DNA of 64,000 nt from assembly GCA_900073065.1 (NCBI GenBank), contig FJOG01000008.1, positions 562,985 through 626,984 on the forward strand, given 5' to 3'. The number at the start of each line of letters is the position of its first letter. Position 1 is the first letter of the stretch. This stretch comes from Phialocephala subalpina. Lineage: Eukaryota; Ascomycota; Leotiomycetes; Helotiales; Mollisiaceae. Below are positions 1 to 11,289 of this stretch, in pieces. The notes beneath the pieces were generated by a model that was not told the DNA's origin, made no database searches, and saw nothing but the letters and a program-made list of their open reading frames with translations. Position numbers and translations under genes: made by a program.

Positions 1-237
1 GGGTACAAGTATTATATTGTGTATGCATGCACAGGTGTGTCTGTTCTGCCGATGGTTTACTTTCTGTTTCCGGAGACGAATGGGAGGTCATTGGAGGATA
101 TGGATCGGATATTCTCGGGACCACAGCATTGGTGGCAGGTGCCGTCTGCTGCGGAGCATCTTCAAAAGAGCGCGATCGTGGATATCGAGAATGGGGACGA
201 GAAGATTGAGAAGTTTGGCTATGTTGAGGAAGCTTAA
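1..237 (+). CDS. MFS sugar transporter, C-terminal end only (5' truncated by window)
   Basis: The open frame runs from base 1 to a TAA at 235-237. It carries the classic end of fungal sugar porters: a last membrane helix (YACTGVSVLPMVYFLFPE) followed by PETNGRSLEDMDRIF, the conserved PET-x-GRSLE-x-(I/M)D motif that closes the major facilitator sugar/H+ symporter family (PF00083). A hydrophilic cytoplasmic tail of about 40 residues follows. The start and eleven of the expected twelve helices lie outside the window, so substrate cannot be judged. It lies upstream of, and co-directional with, a fungal-trans regulator. Confidence 0.85.
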   Translation, partial: GYKYYIVYACTGVSVLPMVYFLFPETNGRSLEDMDRIFSGPQHWWQVPSAAEHLQKSAIVDIENGDEKIEKFGYVEEA

Positions 238-749
238 GAGATGAGAATGACGAGACATCCGAATACATGATGTACTCAAGTGCATGGGATTTATCTACGC
301 TGGAAAGATTTATGAGGACATCTCAGGCAGAGCGCGGGATTGAAGAGATTGCAGACTGGGAAGATGGCGTTAGCTTATCTTGAACGACGAATGAAATTTC
401 CTTACGTATGATATATCTCTTTCTAGTACTACTCTGAAGAGCCACCTTGAGTTGACTTTTATATTACTGCTTCGGTGATGCGAGGCGCAGTACAAACGAT
501 GTGCTGAATATGCTAACGACACCTGAAATTACAGTGACACATCGCCTAAATTCTGTATTGATACCCTGCAATTATAGTGGGCAAAGCCTACGAGGCAGAA
601 GCACCTGATTCGTTAACCCCTCGATTGGCTGACACTAAGCTGCGCCCGTAATTTTTTCTCACTTCAACCTCTCCCTTCCTACCGCAACTTCATCGACAAA
701 CGACAATATCTGTCACATCAACTCTATATCATCATTCTGATACAATGAG
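238..749. other. Intergenic, no gene seen
   Basis: About 510 bases between the transporter stop and the regulator start. No frame of either strand has a recognisable domain. The last 100 bases are pyrimidine-rich, as in many ascomycete promoters. I see no defined regulatory element. Confidence 0.5.
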
Positions 750-2996
750 ATGGATTCAGCTTCTCCTGATGGAAGAGAGCCAAGTCGAAAGCGACGACGG
801 CAGTCCAGCAGCGTGTCCGCCATGCGATCGAGCGACACGGCAAGTCCACACACCGAGCTCGGTCACATGAGATCAGACGACATCACAGGCTCTACAAGTT
901 TTGTAGGCAGTGGAAGTGGTATTGCATTTGTTCAGACAGTCCGGTCTGCTCTGGCGAGGAACATGAGCTGGGACAACAATGTGTTCGACAGCGAGATGGT
1001 ACCAGGAGAGGATGACCACATCACGACCCGAAACTCCCCGGATTCTCTGTGGCATGGAGACGAGGTCTTGACCAGCGCTGAAGAGCAGGATAGATCTTTG
1101 GCTTCAATCTCTTTCGAGGACTTGGTGTATTGGAGTCAATCATATTTCAACATCTGGCACGCACCTTTCCCCTTCCTTCACGCACCAAGCATTCTAGGTC
1201 TATTCGAGACGATTTCCTCGCGCGGATTTTCGGCGCTGAACGACATTGAGAAAACGATAGTTCGGTCTGTTCTATCGATTTCAGTCGCTGATCGGCGACA
1301 AATGCCCGGAGACCTTCAGAACAATACACCCAGGGTCCCGTCGAGTCTGCTATTCAGCACGGTTGACGAGGCAATTTCAAACATCTCACCTCTTCTGGTA
1401 CATTTGTCAACTTTGTCAGGCTTACAAGCTGCTGTCAGCATTCAGGTCTTCCTCATTTCAATTCTTCGTCTCAACACGGCGTCGAGATTTGGAGGACTCA
1501 TCGTGCGAATCGCTTTTCATCTTGGACTTCATCGATGTCCGTCACGATACAGGCAATTTTCAGCTGCCGAGGCCGATATTCGGCGGAGGCTGTTCTGGTC
1601 GATTTATTCTCTTGAAATGTTTCTAGCTCAGTCTCTTGGTCTGCCAATCACCCTGAAAGATGAAGATGTTGATGTTTGTTTTCATGATGAAGAAAAACAT
1701 CCTGTTAACCACAAGGACAGCCAGAGTATCGGTCAGTCTTTCCTTGGCCTCCACCTGCAAAAGTTCTCAGCTCCTGATACTCACACAGATACTGGACGAT
1801 TTCTTCTCCCATCATTTCTTGCTCGTAGCAGTCGAATCAAGGGTCTCATTCTTGAACTTCGACACAAGTCGATCAATCATAGAGTCACTGACCCTGATGA
1901 GGTTGCCCATATCGACGCCGAGATATCAAGATGGTGGAATGAAGTCCAAGACTTCATCGACCCTTCAGCCCTGGACGATGACGACATTGATCGTCCGGTA
2001 GGTCAAGACTCGCCCGACAGCTTGAAGCCGTCACACAAACTTCTGCTCGTCGTCCAAAAGCACGAATCTGTCATTCTCTTGAACCGGCCTGTTATCACTT
2101 CTGGTAATAACACTTTTGTAGTGGGCGCCGCAATGCAAAAATGTATTAGTGCGTCAAAAGCAATTATTTTAAGGATATTTCAGCATTTGCAGGACTGTAG
2201 GAGGGACGAACGGTCACTAGACGGGCGCATCTTGAATCCGTTATTTTGGCCAGGTTTTACTTGGTGTATTTGGATGAGGTTTGAAACCATGAGGAACCAT
2301 GTCGATACTGTGAGCTGATTGTATGTGGACAGTGGTTTGATCTTGCTCTATGCTGCATCCAACGGCTTCTACTCCGTCGAAGCGGCTCAAAGGTATGCCT
2401 CTCCTTGAACCTCGCGATCGAGAATATATATTTCTCCTATATTGATTCTGCGTAGGGAAGCAACCCGTTGCGTCAAGATACTAGAAAACATCTCACTCCG
2501 AGGTATCTTCTGGCCTGGAGCATGCTCGGCCGCAATCAAAGACTTGCAGCAAGCTCTGAATCAGAAGACCGGGGGTGAGCCGTCTAAAGATCCGCCCGCG
2601 GATCTCCCAACGAGGCAACAAGTCATACACAAACTCAGACTTGGAACGAGCGGGGCAAGGGACCACCTGAGAACTGAATCGTCCCTTGGCGGTAGGGGGA
2701 GCACTCCTGCAACGTCTCTGCCGCCTCCAGAATTTGGTCGTGGAGTTACAGGGGCGCATGACGGAAGCCAGAATGCAGCCATGAGCAATCTAATGTCGGC
2801 CTTGCCTTCTGGGATAGAGAACCCACCCACCGCCCAACTTCAGCCACCTTCTTCATCCTTTCAGGAAGATGCGGCATTCCTCCAAAACTGGCCTGCGATG
2901 AATGGTCAATTCTACCCTATGGAGGATCAGTTCAATGACTTCGGCGATATCTTTCAGCTCATGGACGTACCCTATCATCTCAGCGAGCTTACCTAA
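750..2996 (+). CDS. Fungal-specific transcription factor (fungal_trans domain), XlnR-like, no zinc cluster visible
   Basis: Three exons fit: 750-2278, 2333-2392 and 2456-2996 (709 aa). Both introns keep phase and join TWCIWM to SGLILLYAASNGFYSVEAAQR, a block typical of xylanolytic-activator-like regulators. The centre is a clear fungal_trans domain (PF04082): FEDLVYWSQSYFNIWHAPFPF near residue 115, then RIAFHLGLHR and RRRLFWSIYSLEMFLAQSLG near 250-300. The N-terminus is basic (RKRRRQ) but has no Cys6 cluster in this frame. A different frame at about 796-830 reads ACPPCDRATR, which might be a trace of a damaged or mis-spliced zinc cluster. The C-terminal 180 residues are polar and low complexity. 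Expected role: nuclear regulator, perhaps of the adjacent carbon-source genes. Function is inferred from family only. Confidence 0.85.
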
Positions 2997-3142
2997 ACTG
3001 TGATTAATTCGGGAGATTTGTGAGATTGTCTCAATAATGTCAGTCTTCACGGCTTCCACTTTCATGATGAAAGGATGTGCAATGACTCAATTGCTTGGGT
3101 GGAGCTACTGTCCCAGCAGTACTAGGAGTGTCTTTCAGGTTG

Positions 3143-4334
3143 CTATAACGCAGTTGCAAATTGGACGCCTTTGCTCACATTTCCCTTCAACTCTTGTACC
3201 GCTACCTTGAGCAGCTTCGCCTCATAACCTGACAGTGATCCAATTGGATACGCCTTGACTGCACCGGTTCGACCAAGTTCTACTGGAACAGCGAAATAAT
3301 CAACCCCAAGCTCGGCAGCAATCTCCTTGCCTCCCAGAATACCTGGAAGATACAGATACGTTTCCTCGATGATACCAATTTCGCCACTTGTGGCTTTCAG
3401 TATCGAGTTCACGAACCTACAAATCATCAGCACTTGTCGCAACGCAAAAGGTGGTGTTCAAACCTGAAGCCTGCATAAGCCATGCAAGTCGTTGCGGACC
3501 CCGCACCGGCTTTCGCCTGTACGATCTCATCACCTCCAAATTGTACCCCTGCTTGGATGTTAGTCGGAATCTTACTCCACGGAAACGAAAACTCTTACTA
3601 TACGTCACTGCATCCCTTTGCTCATGCGTCAGCGTCACAGCAGGCTTGGACTGACTGAATAGTGGAAGGATAGTAGCGCCACTGTGCCCTCCAACCACCG
3701 GAATTTTCAACCCTTTCGGATCATGCAGATTCAGAGCCTGCGAGACGAATGTCGAAGCTCGGATCACATCAAGGGTGGTAACACCAAACACTTTCGCTGC
3801 GTTATACACTCCATGTTTCTTCAACGTCTCGACGGCAATTGGAAGAGTACTGTTCACGGGATTCGTGATTATAAGGACGAACGCGTTTGGACATGTCGAA
3901 GCGATGCTAGTGACAAGGCCACGTATCACTCCTGCATTGATCTTGAAGAGGTCTGTTGTGCTGTTAGATTGGGGACTTATGTTAAGATGAGCGCCATGAG
4001 AGACGGGTCTTTACCATCACGAGTCATCCCAGGCTTGCGTGCAATGCCCGCAGGAATGACAACAATGCCGGCCCCTGTTAAAGCCTTCTTTAGGCCATCA
4101 TTATCAGGCAGAAAGCCTGACACTTTCGAAGGGGTATCGATGTGGTTTAAATCGATTGCAACTCCTGGGGCATGAACGATATCATACAGTGAGAGCTCTG
4201 AGACAAGTGGGCTCTATCGTGACATCAGCATTGTCTTGGTCCTCACAAAGGGCGAAGTTCCCTACCATCTTCAAAAGAAGACTCAAGGGCGAGCCAATCT
4301 GCCCTGCGGCTCCAAGAACTGCAACTTTGGTCAT
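3143..4334 (-). CDS. NAD-dependent malate dehydrogenase, five exons
   Basis: Exons on the minus strand are 4266-4334, 4015-4213, 3599-3952, 3464-3548 and 3143-3416, giving 326 aa with every phase matching. The dinucleotide-binding motif GAAGQIG sits at residues 8-14. The substrate-binding region [15 protein letters not shown] carries the two conserved arginines near 82 and 88. [14 protein letters not shown] holds the catalytic His near 179. Late blocks [18 protein letters not shown] and [11 protein letters not shown] are typical of the mitochondrial/glyoxysomal clade. The enzyme interconverts malate and oxaloacetate. There is no N-terminal targeting sequence before [11 protein letters not shown], and the C-terminus FATAL is not a peroxisomal SKL-type signal, so a cytosolic isoform is likely. 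It may serve the neighbouring hydroxyacid genes rather than the core TCA cycle; that is inference. Confidence 0.93.
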
Positions 4335-4457
4335 TGTTGATCACGTGGAGAGGGGTTCAAATGAAAAGGCGGGGTGCGTCAAACGAGGGGATTTTGGGAT
4401 ACGGAGAGGCCGGAAGGATTGAACAGATGAAGTATCCTATTTTACGAGAACTATGGG

Positions 4458-4789
4458 NNNNNNNNNNNNNNNNNNNNNNNNNNNNNNNNNNNNNNNNNNN
4501 NNNNNNNNNNNNNNNNNNNNNNNNNNNNNNNNNNNNNNNNNNNNNNNNNNNNNNNNNNNNNNNNNNNNNNNNNNNNNNNNNNNNNNNNNNNNNNNNNNNN
4601 NNNNNNNNNNNNNNNNNNNNNNNNNNNNNNNNNNNNNNNNNNNNNNNNNNNNNNNNNNNNNNNNNNNNNNNNNNNNNNNNNNNNNNNNNNNNNNNNNNNN
4701 NNNNNNNNNNNNNNNNNNNNNNNNNNNNNNNNNNNNNNNNNNNNNNNNNNNNNNNNNNNNNNNNNNNNNNNNNNNNNNNNNNNNNNNNN
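4458..4789. other. Assembly gap (332 N)
   Basis: A run of N between 4458 and 4789. Any frame that appears open across it is meaningless. The sequences on both sides (4335-4457 and 4790-5236) contain no recognisable gene. Confidence 0.99.
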
Positions 4790-5236
4790 CGGAGAACCCT
4801 TAAAACGGTGGCTGCTTCCAGATTCTCGACGTTCCTGCCCGACTCGTTCATTCGCAGCTTCTAGGGCGGGAAACGATTCTCCGCCTGGAACATGCAGCAT
4901 GCGGGACAGCGGGAATCGTCTGCCCGGACACTGTTTCCCGGAGCTTTGCTAAATTGGAAGCTATGTTAATTGTGGGGTGATGGGGTAGTTTGAGCATAGA
5001 TGCATATTGTTTGGTGAGAATAGTTGTTTTGGGTTTCGAATGGTGCCTTCAGGCATTGATCGTTAAATTTTAGAGAACTGAGCCCCCATTTTAGGGGTTC
5101 CGTCGCCAATGCTTCAGGCTCTTGATTCCTGAAAGCATACCCCACACTTACGAATCCTGCTATCATGATCCTCGAGCCTAAGAGGTCGCTCTCTAGGTAA
5201 ACATGAGAAATTTGTTTATATTTCTCTTACTTCTAC
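4790..5236. other. Intergenic, no gene seen
   Basis: About 450 bases between the gap and the 3' end of the lactonase-like gene. No frame has a family signature. Confidence 0.5.
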
Positions 5237-6310
5237 CTATCCCGCGAATTCATGCTTCGGTGCCCCTTTAACTCCTAGTGGTTTATAGCGGAACATGTGG
5301 CCTCCTTCATCGTCTGCTTTTGCGTCCAAACTCCTATCTTTGCCGCTTGAAACGAACAAGATGTCAAAATTACTTCCTGCCCAGGCTGTGCAAGTCATAT
5401 TGTTGGCCGTGAACAAGATATCCTTCAAGTGATTGCCTTCAGGGTCAAATACCATCACTCGATAAGAGGCGAACATCGCAATCCAAAGATTGCCATCAGT
5501 ACTGCTTTCGATCAGAGGCCATGTTTTCAAGATACTTGTGCATTGGCAGACTTACTCAACGACCATGCCATCTGGCTCACCATATGTAGACCGGCGATCA
5601 ATCAGTAGTCTTTTGTTTGATATCGATCCAGTCTCCAAGTCAAATTCGTACGCATAGACCTGAAATTTCAATCAGTGTGTGATCTTTGATGTTTTCGTTT
5701 AGATATCCACTTTCATAGCCACACTATCGTGGAAGTAAAATATCTTATTGTCAGGCGACCACCCCAGACTATTTCCACAGATGACTCCTCCTTTCAGCAT
5801 CTGATGCAGACTCCCATCTGGATCATATCTCCAAAGACTCCCCTTCGGCTCACCATAGCTCTCAGGAAGTTTGTTTGGACCATATGCCATTGCCTTCAAG
5901 TCAATCTCAGCCAGCCGAAATCGACCTTTCGCATCAACTCCTCCGTCATTGAATCGAAATTCACTTCTCTTGGATGTTGGAATGATCTCTTTCACAATAT
6001 CCAGCTTTCCTGTCTTCTCGTCCATGAATGCAACTCCTTGATAGTACGCGCAAATATACGACCCCGGGACGTTCTTTCGAAAGAAGTGAACCGTCACCGA
6101 ATCTTCCAGCTTCACGACTCTGGCTTCCCCTTTCGCATCACCTGTCTCTGGATCTACCTCCAAGATTTGAAGTTCGTGGTTCACAAGGCAGTCTACCCAA
6201 TGCAGCGTGCTGTCACTTGCTCGGTAGATAGGGGCCTCGCCAAGCACCATCGGCTGGTAGCATTTGTACCACGGCTTCCCTCCATCAATCGATTCCAAAG
6301 GACCTGACAT
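5237..6310 (-). CDS. SMP-30/gluconolactonase-like (lactonohydrolase) beta-propeller protein
   Basis: Exons 5711-6310, 5556-5659 and 5237-5504 give 323 aa in phase. The start MSGPLESIDGG at 6310 is chosen because the conserved block (KCYQPMVLGEAPIYR) begins soon after. Family features (PF08450) are present: the metal-ligand Glu in VLGEAPIYR, the Asn in CGNSLGWSPDNK and the Asp in GEPDGMVVD, with repeated propeller strands such as FRFNDGGVDAKGRF, GSLWRYDPDG and DGNLWIAMFASYRV. Members hydrolyse sugar-acid lactones such as gluconolactone. No signal peptide is seen, so it is probably cytosolic. The first donor (GTGGAT) is weak. It lies between malate dehydrogenase and an NCS1 permease, which fits a sugar-acid catabolic locus; that link is inferred. 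Confidence 0.88.
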
Positions 6311-6578
6311 TTCGATGACCTCGAAAAATCTAGACATCGATACTTTTTCAAAAACCGAATTTATGAGAACTCCTTGGCCGATCGCATTACCACCAGTCTT
6401 GGCAGTGAGCTCTCCAATCTGATCGGCCATCCCACCCATCCCACGCAAGTGGGTCTCAAGATAGAGACACATCCCACTGATGAGATATGTCCCTTGGATT
6501 CACGATAATGGCTATGGATATTAATGGAGGTGCCTGACGGCGAGGCACCGTTTGCAAGTTCAAACGCCGTTTACGAAA

Positions 6579-8506
6579 ATGTCTGATTTCTCGAATGCAG
6601 AGTTTGAGAGCAAAGGCTCGCGAATGCAGCGATTCAAGCATGCGTTCTCATCGCTAAGCGCTTTCCATCAAGCGATCATTCTTGAGAGCTCGACTAGTAT
6701 TTTGGTGAATGAGGATTTACTTCCTAGTCCGCCAGAGACAGACTTGGACAACTTGGAATTACTTTGCTTACTGGTATGCACCCTCAACCTTGATCTGAAG
6801 CGAGATGTGCTGACAAGTCATTACAGGTGGAGTGAATCGTGGTTAGTTTCCACTTGGTCGGTTGGCTCTTCTATGATCGCACTTGGAGCTACGATTAGAG
6901 ATGCATTACTCGTGGTACTGTTTGCAAACATCCTTTCTGCAGTGGTGATTTGTTTCAATGGGAGGGCGGCTTCGAGGTATCATGTTGGATATCCGGTCTT
7001 GAGTCGTGTTACTTTTGAGATTTATGGATCGTATCTTGTTGTTGTTTTGAGAGCTATTCTTGGGATTATCTGGGTATGTCTCCCAGCATAATTTTGAAGA
7101 TAGTGCTTACTCGGTCTCTAGTGTGGTGTACAGCTGTATTTCGAAGGGCAGTTCGTCTCAATTTGTCTTCGATGCATCTTCCCATCATGGTCGAAGGTCC
7201 CAAACAAGATCCCAGCTGTAAGTCATTGTCCTCGATCATTTAGTTCATTCGTTAATTTATGCAGGGCTAATACATCACCACCCAAACAATGGTCGGCTTC
7301 TTCCTCGCTTTCATCTTCACAATCCCATTTATGTTTATCCACACAACCAAAATGTAAGCCCAAATCTCTCGTTCCTGAACTCCTCGCTAACCTCCCAGAC
7401 GCCACCTCTTCACCCTAAAATCCATCATCCTCCCCCTCGCAGGACTCGGCCTCGTGATCTGGGCCACCACAGCAAACGACGGCGTCTCATCCTCCAACCT
7501 TATCGATTCCTCAGCCAAAACATCAACATCCGTATTCGCCTGGGGCATCATCTCCCAATTCAACTCCGTAATGGGCGCCAACTCCGCTCTTCTCGTTACA
7601 GTCCCCGATCTCGCCCGGTATTCGAAAACCAAGAACGCTCAACTATATGGGCAAGCACTCGGTCTTCCGCTCTCAACTCTATGCGCGGCGTTTGGGATCA
7701 TCACTACGTCGGCGGTGAAGAATATGTATGGAGAAGCGTACTGGAATCCTTATGATCTCTTCAATGGGATTCTTGGTGAAGGGTACACAAGCAAGGCGAG
7801 AGCTGGAGTTTTCTTTGCTTCTGCTTCTTTTGCGTTCGCAACGTTGGGGACGAGCATTGCGTGTAATATCACGCCGTTTGCTGCTGATGTTACTTGTTTG
7901 GCGCCGAGGTATATCAATATCATTCGAGGGCAATTGCTCTGTCTGGTAATCTCGTTCGCCATTGTGCCTTGGAAGATTGTGGTTACTGCGAACAGATTTT
8001 TGAACTTTTTGGGAGGGTACTCGATTTTTCAGGGGCCGGTGGTGGCGGTTATGATTGTCGACTACTTTATTATTCGGAAAGGGAACATGTCAATTAAGGA
8101 CATGTATTCATTGTCTCGGGAAGGGAGGTATTTCTATATGAAGGGAGTCAATCTGAGAGCGTTTCCTGCTTTTGTTGTTGGGTTTTTGATGCCGCTACCG
8201 AGCTTTGTGGCTAGTTTTGGGTACGAAATTGGGGTGGTCGCGTCGCATATTTATGCTCTTGGTTGGGTGTTGAGTTTTGCGATGGGATGTTTGAGTTACT
8301 GGATTATTTGTATAGTGTTCAAAGTCCCTGGTGATGATAAAGAGTATATTTGGGAAGGAAAGGTCGACGAGAGTCAGGTTGCTATTGTGGAAGGCGTCCC
8401 AGCAGTCGGCGACAACATGATCGAGGAAGTCGCCGATAAGGAAAAGGTTTCCGTAATGGAGCTGCTGAGAGTGTTTGAATATCGAGTGGAGGTAATGTTT
8501 GAGTAG
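6579..8506 (+). pseudogene. NCS1-family nucleobase/allantoin-type permease, apparently inactivated
   Basis: Reading the segments 6579-6773, 6827-7073, 7122-7217, 7265-7353 and 7399-8506 gives a nearly full NCS1 transporter (PF02133). Recognisable blocks are RQTWTTWNYFAYWWSESW, GRAASRYHVGYPVLSR, GIIWCGVQLYFEGQF, FNSVMGANSALLVTVPDLARYSK, GYSIFQGPVVAVMIVDYF and RKGNMSIKDMYSL. Two breaks are seen. Near 6735 the start frame (NEDLLPSPPE) must shift to reach RQTWTTW; restoring one lost AG in the run GAGAGACA would repair it. After the splice at 7264 the exon begins GGC TAA TAC, an in-frame stop at 7268-7270 just before ITTQTMVGFFLAF. The rest is undamaged, so inactivation is recent or one or both are sequence errors. 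Family members import uracil, allantoin, purines or cytosine by proton symport at the plasma membrane. Confidence 0.72.
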
Positions 8507-9088
8507 ATAATAGATTCATATGAGGTCAGGAAAGTGACATTGAGATACCAACACTGCATGCTGAAACTATCTGCGCTGTAGGGTTTCAGTAGCTGAGCCC
8601 CAATTCGACGTTGCCTGCACAGACCCTGTAACTTTAGGCTTTGACCGCTGAACAACAAAAGTTGGAGGGAGAGCTTGGCAGCAAGTCCCTGTAGCGAGGG
8701 GACTTGGCGCCTAGAGAACCTATCGCCTGTAGTTCTAAATGCAGGTGCTTCAAGACAGGGGCCCAGATGCAGTCGCTCCACTGTCTTCTTCCTTGCTGGA
8801 ACTCTATGAACGTGAGCGCATCCTTTCTGAAGCCACGAAAATAAAATGATATCGAGATCTTGCTAGATTAAGCAGTTTGCATTCACGTGCTAGACGTTCT
8901 AATCTCAACCTTATCAATAGTGGGGTTCACCTACAGCATTCATCCTAGCTCTAGCCTGGACCACTCCTTCCCGACCTCTTCTCTCTTTCTCTTCTTCATC
9001 GTTATTCGCTCTTGAGCATGTTCGCCCATCAGCACTATACGTCCTGTAAGGAGCGAGGAGACGCACAATATCGACAGAGGGGAGCTCA
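8507..9088. other. Intergenic, no gene seen
   Basis: About 580 bases between the permease and the C2H2 regulator. No supported coding frame on either strand. Confidence 0.5.
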
Positions 9089-11289
9089 ATGGAGGAGCAG
9101 AAGAAATCATTTTCGTGCGGGGACTGCAGCAAGACCTTCTTTCGGTCAGAGCATCTTTCGAGACACAGGCTGAATCGTACGTATTTCAACAGCAGAAGAA
9201 TAAAGTCGAAAAGACAGCAACTTATTGAGTACAGATCGCCCAAAAAGTGTCTTCTCCTGCAAGCAATGTCCGAAGCAATTCGTGAGAATTCATTTGCTCC
9301 ACAGACATGAGAAACGACATGCGAAAGGGATGCACTATCGAAGCACTGGAGGTGTTGTGAAAGCTGCAGCAACTCCAGAAAACATCGATCCGAATGTTGA
9401 CTACCACTCGTTAATGGTCCTGGGCTCGTATAAGGAGTCTTAATCCGACCCTCCCGAGTTGCAGACGAGCAATGCCCGCAGCGTCGAGGATCCTCCCGTT
9501 GGGGGTACATCAAACTCGTTGGCGGACCACCATTTCCCCGAGATTGACAAAGTTAATCCTCTCTTCTTTGATGCGTCGACTGACTGGCAGGATATGCCAT
9601 ATGATCTCGATTGGTTCTTTCAAGACATCGCACAAAAGACACCTTCCACCTCTTCGGCGTCTGAATTTGAGCCAGTGCTAGAATCAGCAATGTTTCCATA
9701 TGCTCAGCAAGAATCAGATGAGTTCTCAAAAGACGCTGACAGCACTTGGGCCACGGTCTCGATTATTCTGCGGTCAAGGTTGGAAGGTCTCACCTTAGTT
9801 GTTCTTGGAAGCCGGTTCTTCGATCCCAAATATCTTCATAAATTCTACGAACTCTACTTCAACAATTATCATCCGCACTTTCCTTTCTTCCACAGACCTT
9901 CCTTGGCACCAGATAAGATGCCTCCATTACTTCTCACTGCTATCATCGCCCTTGGATCTACCCTGTCATCTGACCGTTCCAACTTCGAAATTGCTATCAA
10001 ACTTCATGAATACTTCCGATGGAAGGTAGTTAGTGTATGTCAAAATTCTCTATTGATGTGGAGTCTGCTAAAGAATGTTCACCTCAGAGCGAGACTTTTG
10101 AACCACCTGCACCTCTTTGGTGCCTGCAGACTCTGCTTTTGGTGCAAGCACATGGGAAGATGTTCTCTACTCGTAAACATCACGAACTGGCCCACATATT
10201 CCATGGAACTATTAGTAAGACACCCATGTCACCATTAAGGACCAGATGCTGATACGCCTAGTTACGTTGATGAGAAGAGGGAGCTCCTACACAACAACTC
10301 GCTCGATTGAAACTGATGAACGATCATGGCATCATTGGATTGACAGCGAACCTTCCAAACGTACGGCCTTTTTCGCATTCGTTATGGACGCCCAGCATTC
10401 GTCATTATTTGAGCACACTCCAGTCCTGCCGGTGAGCGGAATCCGACTCCCTTTGCCATGCCCAGATTCTTTATGGGATGCCCCAACCTCGGATGCATGG
10501 AAGAAAATGGAAAGGCAGGGAGTCGAGACTCTGCAGTTTCTTCCGGTGTTGAGGTCTCTGCTGGCAAAACATCCAGTACCTGCCAGCTGCTCTGCCTTCG
10601 CTCGGTTTATATTTCTGCACGGTATCTATAGCATCATTTTCCACCTACAAGCTAAATATTCATCTACCCTCGGGGTCGAAACAAGGCGAATCATCTCAGC
10701 CGATCTACCATCAACTCCAATGACCGATGATTGGCAAGACATTTTAAGTCGCGCGATTGATACTTGGAGTTTCTCCTTACTATCGCAAACTTCATCACTA
10801 TGTCTTGATGCTGCAAGATCTCTTTATCGAATGGCTTACATCACGATGTACACAAACATAATCGGCATCCACATTATTGCAGGAGCGCCATCACTTCTCG
10901 GAAATCTCCTCTCGTCGCACGACAAAGCGAAAGCAAGCATTCGGACTCGAGCTTGGAGTGAGAAACCTGAAGCTCGAAAATCTCTAGGACATTCCCTTCC
11001 TCTAATACAGGAAACGCTCTTCACTGGCGGGCCGTACAGAGCATCGGAAGACAACATCTCTTTGAGGCCGTGGTGTCTATACCATGCAACGCTGGTGATT
11101 TGGGCCTATGGATTCGTTACTGAGGGCTACAAGCCGCGAAACTCAACAGTCAACATTGCAGCGGAGGAGTTTCTCGTTCGAATGCGAACTGGATTGACTG
11201 GCCCCGGAGAGCTGATAGGGGCCAGTCACACAAATGGATTGCTTTGTGCTGTACGAGAAGGTCTGCGGGATTGTCGATGGGATCGATAA
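9089..11289 (+). CDS. C2H2 zinc-finger regulator with fungal-specific transcription factor domain
   Basis: Likely exons are 9089-9176, 9235-9395, 9465-10034, 10088-10214 and 10262-11289 (657 aa, all in phase). Finger 1 is CGDCSKTFFRSEHLSRHRLNH; its last His codon is built across the first splice junction. Finger 2 is CKQCPKQFVRIHLLHRHEKRH. Both follow C-x2-C-x12-H-x3-H. The body has the fungal_trans layout: LHKFYELYFNNYHPHFPFFHRPS near residue 215, PLWCLQTLLLVQAHGK near 290, then RTAFFAFVMDAQHSSLFEH. The second intron is the weakest choice: an in-frame TAA at 9441-9443 must be removed, and GTTGAC (9396) to TTGCAG (9464) does this in phase, but a 42-nt alternative (9417-9458) also works. The last codons overlap the start of the next gene by 13 nt on the same strand, which is unusual and may mean that one end is mis-set. 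Confidence 0.8.

Noticed and set aside
4334..4900. Open frames spanning the N run
   Set aside because: They consist of unknown residues across an assembly gap and carry no information.
5729..6307. Long plus-strand frame opposite the lactonase-like gene
   Set aside because: It mirrors the coding strand of a clear SMP-30-type gene and has no domain.
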